From: a candidate division WOR-3 bacterium
GTDB taxonomy: Bacteria > Hydrothermota > Tepidihabitantia > Tepidihabitantales > DTDR01
Assembly: GCA_039801725.1 (NCBI GenBank)
Contig: JBDRVE010000001.1
Coordinates: 14,833-78,832, forward strand
DNA length: 64,000 nucleotides
Reading direction: 5' to 3'
Each line of letters starts with the position of its first letter. Within the stretch, counting starts at the first letter, position 1. Both the position numbers and the translations under genes were made by a program. Of the stretch, positions 44,383 to 53,830 are shown piece after piece. The notes beneath the pieces are model-generated. The model saw nothing but the letters and a program-made list of their open reading frames with translations. It was not told the DNA's origin and searched no databases.

Positions 44383-45237
44383 ATGAATATATTCGAAAAA
44401 CTAAAAAATACCTTAAAAAAAACAAAAGAACAATTTAAAAAAATATTTTTATCAGATAACTTAGAAGAATTGGAAGAAGCCTTACTTTCTGCCGATATTG
44501 GAACTCAATTAACTCAAAAATTAATTGAAAAATGTAAAAAAATAAAAAACAATAAAAAAGAATTTTTAAAAAAAGAACTCCTTAATATCTTATCTCTACC
44601 TTATGAGGAAAGATTTTTTTCTTTTCCCAAAGTTATTTTAATAATCGGTGTAAATGGTAGTGGTAAAACTACCACCGTAGGTAAACTTGCGTATTATTAT
44701 AAAATTAAAGGACAGAACGTTATCATTGCTTCTGCCGACACTTATCGAGATGCTGCTACTGAACAGTTAAAAATTTGGGCGGAAAAAATTAAAACCGAAA
44801 TTATCCTTTCCCAAAAAGGTCAAGATGCTGCGGCGATTGTTTTCGACGCCATCCAATCAGCACAGAAGAGAGGAAAAGATATTGTGATAGTTGATACAGC
44901 CGGGAGATTACATACTCGCAAAGAATTGATTGAAGAACTTAAAAAAATTATTCGGGTGATAAATAAAATAAAAAAAAGTGAACCGGAGGAAATATTTCTA
45001 ACAATAGATGCTTCGGTAGGACAAAATGGGATTGAACAAGCAAAAATCTTCAAAGAAGAAATTGGAGTTACTGGTATTATTGTAACGAAATTAGATGGCA
45101 CGGCTAAAGGAGGAATAATTATTCCTATTGCTTATGAACTTAAATTACCGATTTGTTATATAGGATGTGGTGAAGAATTAAACGATTTAATTCCTTTTTC
45201 TGCGGAAGCCTTCATTAAAGCAATCTTAGAAGATTAA
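44383..45237 (+). CDS. ftsY: Signal recognition particle receptor FtsY
   Basis: 284 residues. SRP GTPase with the N domain (about 1-75), then the G domain: G-V-N-G-S-G-K-T-T-T (G1), D-T-Y-R-D-A-A-T-E-Q-L, D-T-A-G-R-L (G3) and T-K-L-D-G-T-A-K-G-G (G4 and following). It lacks the acidic A domain, as in many bacteria. Probably cotranscribed with smc, an order shared with many genomes. Confidence 0.96.
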   Translation: MNIFEKLKNTLKKTKEQFKKIFLSDNLEELEEALLSADIGTQLTQKLIEKCKKIKNNKKEFLKKELLNILSLPYEERFFSFPKVILIIGVNGSGKTTTVGKLAYYYKIKGQNVIIASADTYRDAATEQLKIWAEKIKTEIILSQKGQDAAAIVFDAIQSAQKRGKDIVIVDTAGRLHTRKELIEELKKIIRVINKIKKSEPEEIFLTIDASVGQNGIEQAKIFKEEIGVTGIIVTKLDGTAKGGIIIPIAYELKLPICYIGCGEELNDLIPFSAEAFIKAILED

Positions 45238-45239
45238 TA

Positions 45240-45267
45240 TTGAAAGTAAATCATAAGATTTTATAAT
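45240..45267 (+). promoter_or_regulatory. Promoter of efp
   Basis: TTGAAA (45240-45245), 16-bp spacer, TATAAT (45262-45267). A leader of about 12 nt with an AGGGGG ribosome site precedes ATG 45286. Confidence 0.65.
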
Positions 45268-45285
45268 TTTAAAAAGGGGGTTAAT

Positions 45286-45846
45286 ATGATTTCAGCTAGT
45301 GAAGTAAAAGAGGGCATGGTATTAAAAATGGAAGATGGATTTTACAAAGTAATAACAAGTGAATACAAAGCAGGAACAGCAAAATTTGGTAGTCTTGTTC
45401 ATTTAAAATTAAAAAATCTCCAAACCGGTTCCTTCACTGAAAGAAGATTTAGCCCCGATGATAAATTGCAAGCTGTTCACTTAGAGATTGTAGAAATGGA
45501 GTATCTATATAACGATGGTGAGAATTTCTATTTTATGCATCCCGAAACTTACGAACAATTTTCTTTATCAAAAAAAATTATTGGTGACTTTGCTATTTTC
45601 TTAAAGGAGGGTTTCAAAATTAAAGTAGAATTTTATGAAGGAAAACCCATTGATTTCATAATGCCCAAAACCGTCGACCTGCGAGTAATAGAAACCGGTG
45701 CTGGCGTTAAAAGTGAAACAGACGCGGCCTACAAAACTGCTAAATTAGAAAATGGACTCGAAATTATGGTTCCTCAATTTATTAAGATAAATGATATTGT
45801 AAGAATAAGTACCGAAACAAAAAAATATATCGAAAGAGTAAAATAA
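45286..45846 (+). CDS. efp: Elongation factor P, variant modification loop
   Basis: 186 residues, three beta-barrel domains as in EF-P, which relieves ribosome stalling at polyproline. The C-terminal part with V-I-E-T-G-A-G-V-K and E-T-D-A-A-Y-K is standard. The domain I loop reads Y-K-A-G-T-A-K-F-G-S rather than the common K-P-G-K-G-x-A-F, and is about two residues longer, so the modifiable Lys and its modification are uncertain. No EpmA/B or EarP gene is seen nearby. Confidence 0.9.
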   Translation: MISASEVKEGMVLKMEDGFYKVITSEYKAGTAKFGSLVHLKLKNLQTGSFTERRFSPDDKLQAVHLEIVEMEYLYNDGENFYFMHPETYEQFSLSKKIIGDFAIFLKEGFKIKVEFYEGKPIDFIMPKTVDLRVIETGAGVKSETDAAYKTAKLENGLEIMVPQFIKINDIVRISTETKKYIERVK

Positions 45847-47115
45847 TTATTTAGCAGTATATAAAATTGTTAAAATAATTGGGAAAAGAGTAGAAAAGAT
45901 CTGTAAATAATCTTCCCAGAATTTTATTGGTATCCGAGGCACATAGATAATATCACCGGGATTGAGTTCTAAATTATTAAGTTGAGTAATTTTCTTACCT
46001 TTTCTTATTACATAAACTTTTCTTCTGTCGGCATATTGAGTATATCCTCCGGCTATTGCAATGTACTGAGAAATAGTTAAATTTTCTTGAAATTTTATTA
46101 CCTGAGGATTGGCCACTTCTCCATTTACATAGATATTGTTTTCCTTTTCTGGTATGTAAATAATATCACCATTTTTTAATTCCAAATTATAAGAAAGATC
46201 GTTTTCTATTAATAATTTTCTTAAATTAAGAGGAATTTTAATTTTTGAAGCATTTGAAATTTCTCTTTCTAAATAACTATTATCTAAATCTGCCCAAGGA
46301 GTAACTCCACCGGCTTTTTTTAATACTTCTAATAATCTTTCATTTTCTCTTATTTCATACCTTCCTTCGCTTACTCGTTCTCTTTCAACAGTAGTTACAG
46401 AAGTACGTAAACGATATTCTCCACGTCCAAAAATAGCACCTTTGATTTGAACACTATTGATTATGGGCGGTACATAAATTTTATCTCCTGATTGTACAAA
46501 AGGATTAGCCGTAATATCTCCTTCATTTTCAAATTTCTCAATATCTACTTTTAAAGTGTCTTTACCCCTTATTAATCGAATATTTATTTTTGAACCATTA
46601 GGAGTAATTCCTCCAGCTTTAGCAATTATTTGAGAAACCCTTTCTACCGGCATTGCATAATAAGTTCCGGGATAATAGACTTCTCCAGTAACCAAAACAA
46701 CTCCCGAACGAAGTCCCACTAGCGTAAGTTTGACAAATACATCATTATAATATTTTAAAAATACTTTAGTCAAGGAATCTTGGGCTTCCTTTATTGTCAA
46801 TCCACTAATCCGAATTACATCTACCGTTTCCATTTTTTCTAATCCTCCGGGAAAATTAGATTTTAATATTATTTGAACTTTCCCTTCATAAGTCACCCAA
46901 GTAGTGTATGAATAATTTACTTTGCCTTTAATAGTTATCAACAAATTATCGCCGGGCATTAAAATATATTCTTCTGAAATTATTGGTGCTTCGACTCCTA
47001 CAAGTTCGCTACCACGTACAGGCGCAGAGGAAATATTGGTTGCTGGCGTAATTTGAGAAGGAACAAAAGAAGGGGAAATTTGTTGGTAAATAATCAAAAA
47101 AACAAAATACCACAT
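45847..47115 (-). CDS. Polysaccharide export protein with SLBB domains (Wza-like)
   Basis: 422 residues. The N-terminal signal segment is followed by a polysaccharide export domain (L-M-P-G-D-N-L-L-I-T-I). Three SLBB-type repeats follow, each with the V-x-G-x-V-x-x-P-G and G-D-x-I-Y-V-P pattern, for example G-E-V-Y-Y-P-G-T-Y and the last near residue 395. A C-terminal helix could cross the outer membrane. Divergent from a priming sugar transferase, so the pair probably serves capsule or exopolysaccharide export. Confidence 0.88.
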   Translation of the reverse strand: MWYFVFLIIYQQISPSFVPSQITPATNISSAPVRGSELVGVEAPIISEEYILMPGDNLLITIKGKVNYSYTTWVTYEGKVQIILKSNFPGGLEKMETVDVIRISGLTIKEAQDSLTKVFLKYYNDVFVKLTLVGLRSGVVLVTGEVYYPGTYYAMPVERVSQIIAKAGGITPNGSKINIRLIRGKDTLKVDIEKFENEGDITANPFVQSGDKIYVPPIINSVQIKGAIFGRGEYRLRTSVTTVERERVSEGRYEIRENERLLEVLKKAGGVTPWADLDNSYLEREISNASKIKIPLNLRKLLIENDLSYNLELKNGDIIYIPEKENNIYVNGEVANPQVIKFQENLTISQYIAIAGGYTQYADRRKVYVIRKGKKITQLNNLELNPGDIIYVPRIPIKFWEDYLQIFSTLFPIILTILYTAK

Positions 47116-47123
47116 TTATTAAA

Positions 47124-47151
47124 ATTTTATTAATTTCTTATAAAAAATCAA
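47124..47151 (-). promoter_or_regulatory. Promoter of SLBB export gene
   Basis: Minus strand: TTGATT (47146-47151), 16-bp spacer, TAAAAT (47124-47129), 8 nt to ATG 47115. Its -35 is 2 bp from the -35 of the divergent sugar-transferase promoter. Confidence 0.6.
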
Positions 47152-47153
47152 GG

Positions 47154-47182
47154 TTGACATTAATTAAAAATCTATTTATAAT
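47154..47182 (+). promoter_or_regulatory. Consensus promoter of sugar transferase, predicted leaderless GTG
   Basis: Perfect TTGACA (47154-47159), 17-bp spacer, perfect TATAAT (47177-47182), 6 nt to GTG 47189. Confidence 0.78.
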
Positions 47183-47188
47183 CAATAA

Positions 47189-48487
47189 GTGAAAAAAAAT
47201 TTATTAGTAAATATTATCCTTTTCTTATTAGACTTCTTAGTATTATCCTTTTCTTATTTTTTAGGTTATATTACCAGAGCCTTATTTTTGCCAAAAATTT
47301 TTCCTCAACTTTCTTTTCCTTTGCCTTTCAAGATATTCTCTGATCGATTTTATTTTTTGTTTATTTATTTTTTAATATTCTTTTTTAATGATTTATATGG
47401 TAAAAGATTTGACCTAACTGAAGAACTTCAAAAATTATGGAAAGGACTTTTATTGGGAACAATAATTATTATTTTTATTGCTTATCTTACTCAAATTTAT
47501 AGCTTTTCGCGGATTGTAATCCTGCTGGCTTTCATTTTTTCTTTAATTCTTCTTCCCATTACCCGGTGGGCAGCTAAATTACTTTTAGCAAAGGTTGGTT
47601 TGTTTGTAAAAAAAGTAAAAATTATTGGAGAAAAAGAAATAATAGAAGATTTAAAAAAAGAGATTACCCGCCAACGGTACTTAGGTTATCAATTAATTAA
47701 AAAAGAAGAACAACCCGATATTCTAATCGTGGCGGACAAATTTTTTAAAGAAAAATTTCCTTCTTTCTTTTCGGAAATTTTTATTCTTGCTGATTTAAAT
47801 CTTTTACAAACCCAAAATGTTGAAATTGAAAAAATTGGTAAATATTTATTTTTAAAACCAAAGTATAATCTTTTAAAACCTTTTAATCTCTTTATCAAAA
47901 CGGTAATAGAATATTCATTATCGCTAATTATCTTTATAATCTCTTTGCCGCTATTTTTCCTAATTTCTTTCTTAATAAAAATTACCTCTCCTGGCCCGGT
48001 TTTTTATAAACAAAAAAGAATTGGACTTCAAGGTAAATTTTTTACTCTTTATAAATTCCGTACAATGAAAATGGAGGCTCAAAAATATCAAGAAATTTTT
48101 AAAGAAAAACATTTTAATGAATGGCAGAAAAAATTAAAAATTCCTGGAACGGAAAAATTAATAACACCTTTAGGAAAATTTCTAAGAAGATTTAGTTTAG
48201 ATGAATTACCTCAATTAATAAATATATTAAAAGGAGAGATGGCTTTAGTAGGTCCACGTCCTTATTTACTAGAAGAAAAAGAACTAATAAAAGATTATTT
48301 GCCAATTATTTCTAAAGTAAAACCAGGGTTAACCGGTTTATGGCAAATTTCTGGCCGAGGCAATTTAACCTTACAAGAGCGATTGATGCTTGATGAATAT
48401 TATGTAAAAAATTGGTCACTCTGGTTAGATTTTTCAATTTTACTGTTGACCTTTAAGGCAATACTTATGTACGAAAATCCTTATTAA
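47189..48487 (+). CDS. Undecaprenyl-phosphate sugar-1-phosphate transferase (WbaP/WcaJ type)
   Basis: 432 residues. Four to five N-terminal membrane helices, a cytoplasmic linker, another helix near residue 245, then the bacterial sugar transferase domain: S-P-G-P-V-F-Y-K-Q-K-R-I-G, K-F-R-T-M, D-E-L-P-Q-L, G-P-R-P and K-P-G-L-T-G-L-W-Q-I-S-G-R. It primes polysaccharide synthesis by loading the first sugar-phosphate on undecaprenyl phosphate. GTG start set by the promoter. Linked to the Wza-like gene. Confidence 0.92.
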   Translation: MKKNLLVNIILFLLDFLVLSFSYFLGYITRALFLPKIFPQLSFPLPFKIFSDRFYFLFIYFLIFFFNDLYGKRFDLTEELQKLWKGLLLGTIIIIFIAYLTQIYSFSRIVILLAFIFSLILLPITRWAAKLLLAKVGLFVKKVKIIGEKEIIEDLKKEITRQRYLGYQLIKKEEQPDILIVADKFFKEKFPSFFSEIFILADLNLLQTQNVEIEKIGKYLFLKPKYNLLKPFNLFIKTVIEYSLSLIIFIISLPLFFLISFLIKITSPGPVFYKQKRIGLQGKFFTLYKFRTMKMEAQKYQEIFKEKHFNEWQKKLKIPGTEKLITPLGKFLRRFSLDELPQLINILKGEMALVGPRPYLLEEKELIKDYLPIISKVKPGLTGLWQISGRGNLTLQERLMLDEYYVKNWSLWLDFSILLLTFKAILMYENPY

Positions 48488-49110
48488 TGAAAATCAATTT
48501 TCGGATAATTTCTTTCTTAGTTTTTGTCTTTCTTTTCTTATTGACTTTTCTTTTTACTAAAAAAAGTAAAAAGTCAATTTTTTATTTAGATGAGAAGAAT
48601 CTAATAGTCGATAGTATCAATAAAACAATAATATTTTCAGGAGAAATAAGTAAAAATAAAGGAGAAGTTCAATTTTTAATAAATTTAAAAGGTTATGAAT
48701 GGTTAAACGAAAAAGCAAGCATTTTAAGTAATACCCCTCTTATTGCTTTGCAGAATGCCTTAAGTTTTTTAGATTGGTCCTTTTGGGAAAGTTTATACTT
48801 TTATAATAAAATAACAAGAAAAATCTCCCTATTGATAGTAACGGATAAAAAAGAAATACCTGCAGAAAGTCTCCTCATAACAAAAGAAAGGCAGATTTCC
48901 TTTTCAAATTTAATTTTTCTTGGCAATCCCTATTGGGATAATCTTATTTTAAAAGAAGATCGTATCAACTGTAAAAAATGTCCTTTTTTAGAGGAGGAGG
49001 CAAAATGGCTAAATAAATCCTTTCCCCAAAAATATGTTCTTAATACCAAATTTTTTCCCGTTAATAAAAAAGTTAAAATTAAATTAATTCTTTCTGGCGG
49101 CGATAAATAA
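48487..49110 (+). CDS. YdjY-like domain protein
   Basis: 207 residues, one N-terminal membrane segment (about 7-24). The stretch T-I-I-F-S-G-E-I-S, G-E-V-Q-F-L-I-N, followed by K-A-S-I-L-S-N-T-P-L-I-A-L-Q-N-A-L, recalls YdjY domains (a small family of unknown function). Start overlaps the stop of the transferase gene by one base (TAATG). Its last 32 bp overlap the convergent MFS gene. Weak family assignment. Confidence 0.6.
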   Translation: MKINFRIISFLVFVFLFLLTFLFTKKSKKSIFYLDEKNLIVDSINKTIIFSGEISKNKGEVQFLINLKGYEWLNEKASILSNTPLIALQNALSFLDWSFWESLYFYNKITRKISLLIVTDKKEIPAESLLITKERQISFSNLIFLGNPYWDNLILKEDRINCKKCPFLEEEAKWLNKSFPQKYVLNTKFFPVNKKVKIKLILSGGDK

Positions 49111-50410
49111 GAAAAATAATCAAAGAAGAGAACATCACAAAAACTCCTATAGAAAACAAAATTGTTGTTCTTGGGAAAAAGTAGGTTAATTGACCAATAA
49201 TAAAAGCAAAAATGCCAAAAAATAAATGTAAAAACCATTCTTTGAGAGAAAAAATCTTACCTCGTAGTTCTTCAGGAACATTTTCCTGCAAAATAGTATC
49301 TTGAATCACAAAAATCGGTGAAAGAAAAAAACCGCACATAAAAAGTAAAAAAATCACCAATGGTAATATTTTCGTAAGAGACAAGATGATTGTTAAAATC
49401 CCAAAAAGAAAAAAAGTTATAATTAACACCAAATTTTTCTCAAATTTGTGTCCCCAAATTCCATAAGTTAATGAACTTAAGATTAAACCTATTGAACCGA
49501 TAGTGCCTAAGAAACCCACTCCGGAGGTTCCCAATTTAAGACCTTCTGACTCCTGAATAATTGGCACATAAAGTACCAATGCCCCAGTGCCCAAAATTAC
49601 AAATAAAAAAACTGAAAGAATTACTATTTGAACTTTACGATTCTTTAAAATATATTGGGAAGCCTCTTTCAAATCATTAATCATTAATTTTAATTTGGAT
49701 AAAATCAAAGAAAAAAAATTCCTTGACTGTTGAGAAATTACAGTTGGAGAAGAAATTCTTTTTATTTTTATTTTAGTAGAAAGATAGATTAATGCTAAAA
49801 CTGAAATCCAATAGGTAAAAGAATCAATATAAAAACCAGCAGCCCAACTATAGGAAATACCGATTTTCTTCCAAATTTGCCAATCCACAATAAACCCACC
49901 AACTAGCATACCTAAAAGAGTGGCGATTCTTCCTAATAGATTATTGAAAGAATTAGCCGCTAAAAGTCTTCTCTTAGCTACTAAATAAGGAACAATCGAT
50001 AACCGAGTAGCGTTAAAAAACAAACCTAACAGAAAAACAAAAAAACAGATAATATAAACCAAGGATAAATTAAATAACCTTAACACCAAAAAAGGAATGA
50101 AGGCAACTAATATAGCTCGGAATAAGTCACAAAAAATTAAAATTTTTCTCTTATCCCATCGATCAATAAAAATTCCCGCAAAAGGACCAAACAGTATCGT
50201 TGGTAAAGTAACAACAACAGATAGAAAAGAAATCGCCCGAGAGGTATTTAAATTTTTTTTTTGCGCCAGAAAGCTAATCATTGCCAAAATCGCCATATAA
50301 TCCAATTTATCACCGAAGAGGGAGAAAGCTTGAGAAATTGAAAAAATCATAAATTTTTTTATTTTAAAAAGGTTAAAAAATTCACTTTTTTGGATATTAA
50401 CCTCTGCCAT
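49079..50410 (-). CDS. MFS transporter
   Basis: 443 residues with 12 predicted membrane helices. The loop after helix 2 reads G-I-F-I-D-R-W-D-K-R-K, the MFS motif A variant seen in the MFS_3/enterobactin-exporter-like group of drug and macrolide exporters. The C-terminus is short and basic. It overlaps the GT4 gene start by 14 bp. Substrate unknown. Confidence 0.85.
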   Translation of the reverse strand: MAEVNIQKSEFFNLFKIKKFMIFSISQAFSLFGDKLDYMAILAMISFLAQKKNLNTSRAISFLSVVVTLPTILFGPFAGIFIDRWDKRKILIFCDLFRAILVAFIPFLVLRLFNLSLVYIICFFVFLLGLFFNATRLSIVPYLVAKRRLLAANSFNNLLGRIATLLGMLVGGFIVDWQIWKKIGISYSWAAGFYIDSFTYWISVLALIYLSTKIKIKRISSPTVISQQSRNFFSLILSKLKLMINDLKEASQYILKNRKVQIVILSVFLFVILGTGALVLYVPIIQESEGLKLGTSGVGFLGTIGSIGLILSSLTYGIWGHKFEKNLVLIITFFLFGILTIILSLTKILPLVIFLLFMCGFFLSPIFVIQDTILQENVPEELRGKIFSLKEWFLHLFFGIFAFIIGQLTYFFPRTTILFSIGVFVMFSSLIIFLIYRRQKELI

Positions 50411-51554
50411 TATTGTGAATTATCTGATAATAAAATTTTTCTACTTGGAAACTTATTTTTTCCCAAGAATAGTTTAAAGCCTTTTCTCGACCTAATTTCC
50501 CCATTTCTTCAGCTCTTCTTGGTTCCCTAGCTAATTCAATTATTTTTTCACCAATTTCCCGAGAATCACAAGGTCTTACTAAAAAACCTTCTCTGCCGTT
50601 CTTTAAGATCTCGCGATATCCCGGAATGTTAGAAGCCACAATCGGTTTTCCGCAAGCCATTGCTTCTAAGAGAACAATTCCAAAACTTTCTGCCCCAATC
50701 GAAGGAGCCACAAAAATATTGGCGGTAGCATAAAATCTGGGTAACTCTTCAAAAGAAACAGCTCCACAAAAAACAATGTTTTTTTTCACTTCTTCTGAAA
50801 GATATTCTTGATAGGAATAACCAAAGACTCCCTTTCCCACAATCAAAAGAAGAAAATTAGGAAATTCTTTTTTTATTATTGATAAAGCACGCAAAAGATA
50901 TTTCAGACCTTTTCGTGGTTCGAATCTTCCCACAAATAATAGTCGAGGGTAATATTCTAAATATTCCTGTAAGGGTTTAATGTCGGGACGGAAAAAATTA
51001 GTATCTACTCCGTTAGGAATTATATGATATTTCCCAGGGAAATATTTCTGGGTAGCTTTTTTAGCTGCGTTAGAGACCGCAATAATTCCATCAAGTTTTT
51101 TAAAAAAAGGATATAGAAAGGGACGGAAAATAGTATATCCCAAACTATTTTTAAAATAAGAATGAAGAGTAATAATATTTTTTGTTTTAGAGAACTTCAA
51201 CACATATAGAGGAAGTAAAGGAGCTAAACAGCCATGAATATGAATAATATCAAAATTGTTCTTCTCCAATATCTCTTTTATTTGGGCTCCCAATTGCCAT
51301 CCGATAGGAAAAGAAGCAAAAGATTTGTTAGCCCGAAAAATTATTGCTCTACCTACCCGGTAAACATGTTTTTCATCTTCTTCATAGTTATACAAATTAT
51401 TATCAATCTTTAAAAAATGGTTGGTTGAAAAATTTGTTGTCAAAATTTTTACCGTATGATTCCGTTTTCTTAACTCTTGTGATAAATTATAAATATGAAC
51501 CGGAATGCCACCGATATAAGGAAAATAAACATCAGAAACCATTAAAATCTTCAT
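50397..51554 (-). CDS. Glycosyltransferase family 4
   Basis: 385 residues of the GT-B fold. G-G-I-P-V-H-I-Y at the acceptor loop, I-I-P-N-G-V-D-T-N-F-F, R-F-E-P-R-K-G-L, and the E-x7-E motif in G-A-E-S-F-G-I-V-L-L-E-A-M-A. Closely related to the GT4 at 8487-9635. Within a minus-strand run downstream of an ornithine cyclodeaminase-like gene and overlapping an MFS exporter gene. Sugar and acceptor unknown. Confidence 0.9.
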   Translation of the reverse strand: MKILMVSDVYFPYIGGIPVHIYNLSQELRKRNHTVKILTTNFSTNHFLKIDNNLYNYEEDEKHVYRVGRAIIFRANKSFASFPIGWQLGAQIKEILEKNNFDIIHIHGCLAPLLPLYVLKFSKTKNIITLHSYFKNSLGYTIFRPFLYPFFKKLDGIIAVSNAAKKATQKYFPGKYHIIPNGVDTNFFRPDIKPLQEYLEYYPRLLFVGRFEPRKGLKYLLRALSIIKKEFPNFLLLIVGKGVFGYSYQEYLSEEVKKNIVFCGAVSFEELPRFYATANIFVAPSIGAESFGIVLLEAMACGKPIVASNIPGYREILKNGREGFLVRPCDSREIGEKIIELAREPRRAEEMGKLGREKALNYSWEKISFQVEKFYYQIIHNNGRG

Positions 51555-51567
51555 TAATTTATTAAGA

Positions 51568-52554
51568 TTAAAAAATAGTGATTCTTTTACCGATTTTCTT
51601 TCTTTTTGCTATTTTATAAACTTGGTAAGCACAAACTAAATCTTGAATTCCTAAACCGGTAGAATCAAAAATAGTAATTTCTTCATCCTTTTCTCTACCA
51701 GGAATTTTTCCACAAATAACTTCGCCAATTTCGCCTTTAATATCTTCTTTTTTAATAAATCCCTTTTCTAAAGGAACATTTATTTCCCCAGAATGAGATG
51801 CTTGCTCCCAATCATCAACATAAACTTTTCCTTTCTTCAGAATCTCCCAATCTAATTCTTCTTTTCCTGGGGCATCGGCACCAATCGCATTGATGTGAAC
51901 ACCCGGTTTGATCCATTCGACTTTAATTATTGGCTCTCTTACGGGTGTTTGGGTAGAAATGATATCAGCATCTCTGACACATTCTTCAATTGAAGAACAA
52001 ATAACAATTGGTATTTTCACAAGTGATTGAAACTTTCTTTGAAAGTTTTTTGCTACTTTGATGTTTATATCATAAACTTTCACCTGTTTAATTTTTCTCA
52101 CCCGGATAATTGCTAAAAGCTGCGTTTCAGCCTGTACTCCGGCACCTACTAAAGAAAGTATTGAAGCATCTTTCCTTGCCAGGTATTTAGTAGCTATTCC
52201 TCCAGCTGCTCCGGTACGAATATTAGTAATTGCTGTTCCATCTAAAATAGCTAAAGGAGCGCCATTCTTAGGAGAAATCAAAATAATTGTTGCCATTACG
52301 CTGGGAATTTTGTATTTTGAAGGGTTGTTCGGATGCACATTAACTACTTTAACACCAGAAATTTCGTAAGTAGGCAAATAGGCTGGCATTACCCGGATAT
52401 CGCCTTGATATTTTTCGTAAAAAAGATAAACCTTAGGAGGCATAATTACACGACCCATTCCTTTTTCATAAAAGGCTTTTTCTACTGCCTTTAAGGCTAA
52501 ATCCATTTTTAAAATCTTTGTTACTTCTTTTAGATTTAAAAATAATACTTCCAT
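51568..52554 (-). CDS. Ornithine cyclodeaminase/mu-crystallin family protein
   Basis: 328 residues. NAD(P)-binding V-G-A-G-V-Q-A-E-T-Q near residue 140, the substrate Arg/Lys region G-V-K-V-V-N-V-H-P-N, and the D-G-T-A-I-T-N-I-R-T-G-A-A-G block. The family includes ornithine cyclodeaminase and archaeal alanine dehydrogenase, so the substrate is unsettled. Starts 13 bp after the M16 protease gene. Confidence 0.87.
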   Translation of the reverse strand: MEVLFLNLKEVTKILKMDLALKAVEKAFYEKGMGRVIMPPKVYLFYEKYQGDIRVMPAYLPTYEISGVKVVNVHPNNPSKYKIPSVMATIILISPKNGAPLAILDGTAITNIRTGAAGGIATKYLARKDASILSLVGAGVQAETQLLAIIRVRKIKQVKVYDINIKVAKNFQRKFQSLVKIPIVICSSIEECVRDADIISTQTPVREPIIKVEWIKPGVHINAIGADAPGKEELDWEILKKGKVYVDDWEQASHSGEINVPLEKGFIKKEDIKGEIGEVICGKIPGREKDEEITIFDSTGLGIQDLVCAYQVYKIAKRKKIGKRITIF

Positions 52555-52567
52555 TTCATCTCCTTTT

Positions 52568-53830
52568 TTAATATATTTCTTTAGGTAATATTTTTATAAC
52601 ATCTGACTCTTCAACATTGCCAACACTGGCGACACTGAATTCATTTAAAGAAGATAAAACTTTTTCTGTTATTAAATCTAATTGTTCTTTTTTCACTTGA
52701 TTATAGGCATCCAAAATTTCTTCAACAGTAAAAGAACGACCATAAATAAATTCATTTTTAGCCAAATTAAAACTGCGGTTTAACGGATTTTCCAAATGAA
52801 TCACGATTGCACTTTTAGTATAATTTAATGCTATCTCGTATTCTCTTTTTGTGAACCCCTCTTTCTTTAATTTTATCAATTCTTCAGTAACAATGTTAAG
52901 GGTCTTTTCTAATTTCGCTTTATCACACACAAAATAGATACCAAAAATTGTTACATCTTCATAAAAATCAACGAAGGAAGAAATTTGGTACACTAAACCT
53001 TCTTCTTCCCTTAATCTTTGAAAAAGACGCGAAGAAAGAGAACCGCCCAAGGAGGTGTTAAAAATGGATAGAGCATATTTTTCTTTCTCTTCTTGAAAAA
53101 AAATTTTTTTCCCTAAAATAAAATATACACTGTCTAAATCCGTCTTATTTTTTACGCTAATTTTTAAAGATCCGCCTTCTTTTATTATTTCTCTTTTATT
53201 TTCACTTCCTTCTTTAAGAAGTAAATTCTCGCTCATTTTTTGATAAACCTCTTTCTCTAAATCGCCAACCACTGAAATCACAACTTTACTTTTAGTGTAA
53301 TTTTCCCAATAAAACTGTTTTATTATTTCGGGAGTAAACTTTTTAATAGTCTCGATTTTACCAGCAATTGGAAGTCCAAGAGAAGCATTAGGAAAAAGGG
53401 TATTAAAAAAAAGATTAAAAAGAAGATCTTCGTCATCCTCATTAGACTGTTTTATTTCTTCAATAATTACTTCTCGTTCCTTTTCAAATTCCTGAGAATT
53501 AAAAAGAGGATAACAAATAATTTCCTTTAATAAATCACAAACTGGTTCAGCAAATTCTTTTAAGAAACGAGCGTAAATTCCGGTCATCTCTCTTCCAGTA
53601 AAAGCATCCAATATACAACCAATCGATTCCGCATAATAAGAAATTTCTTTTGCCGTCTTATTTTTTGTTCCCTTAAATAACATATGTTCAACAAAATGAG
53701 AAATACCGTTCATTTCTTTCGGTTCATCTCGAGAACCATGATTAAAAGCCACACACAATGCCACTGAAGGATAAAAAGGACGATGTTCTAAAACTAAAGT
53801 AACACCATTAATTTTTTCTTTTTGTATCAT
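52568..53830 (-). CDS. M16-family zinc peptidase
   Basis: 420 residues. Inverted zinc motif H-F-V-E-H at 45-49, and the distal Glu lies in E-R-E-V-I-I-E-E-I about 75 residues later. Two M16 halves are present. It resembles processing-peptidase-like proteins encoded next to pnp in many bacteria, as here: the start overlaps pnp by 23 bp. No signal peptide, so cytoplasmic. Confidence 0.92.
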   Translation of the reverse strand: MIQKEKINGVTLVLEHRPFYPSVALCVAFNHGSRDEPKEMNGISHFVEHMLFKGTKNKTAKEISYYAESIGCILDAFTGREMTGIYARFLKEFAEPVCDLLKEIICYPLFNSQEFEKEREVIIEEIKQSNEDDEDLLFNLFFNTLFPNASLGLPIAGKIETIKKFTPEIIKQFYWENYTKSKVVISVVGDLEKEVYQKMSENLLLKEGSENKREIIKEGGSLKISVKNKTDLDSVYFILGKKIFFQEEKEKYALSIFNTSLGGSLSSRLFQRLREEEGLVYQISSFVDFYEDVTIFGIYFVCDKAKLEKTLNIVTEELIKLKKEGFTKREYEIALNYTKSAIVIHLENPLNRSFNLAKNEFIYGRSFTVEEILDAYNQVKKEQLDLITEKVLSSLNEFSVASVGNVEESDVIKILPKEIY

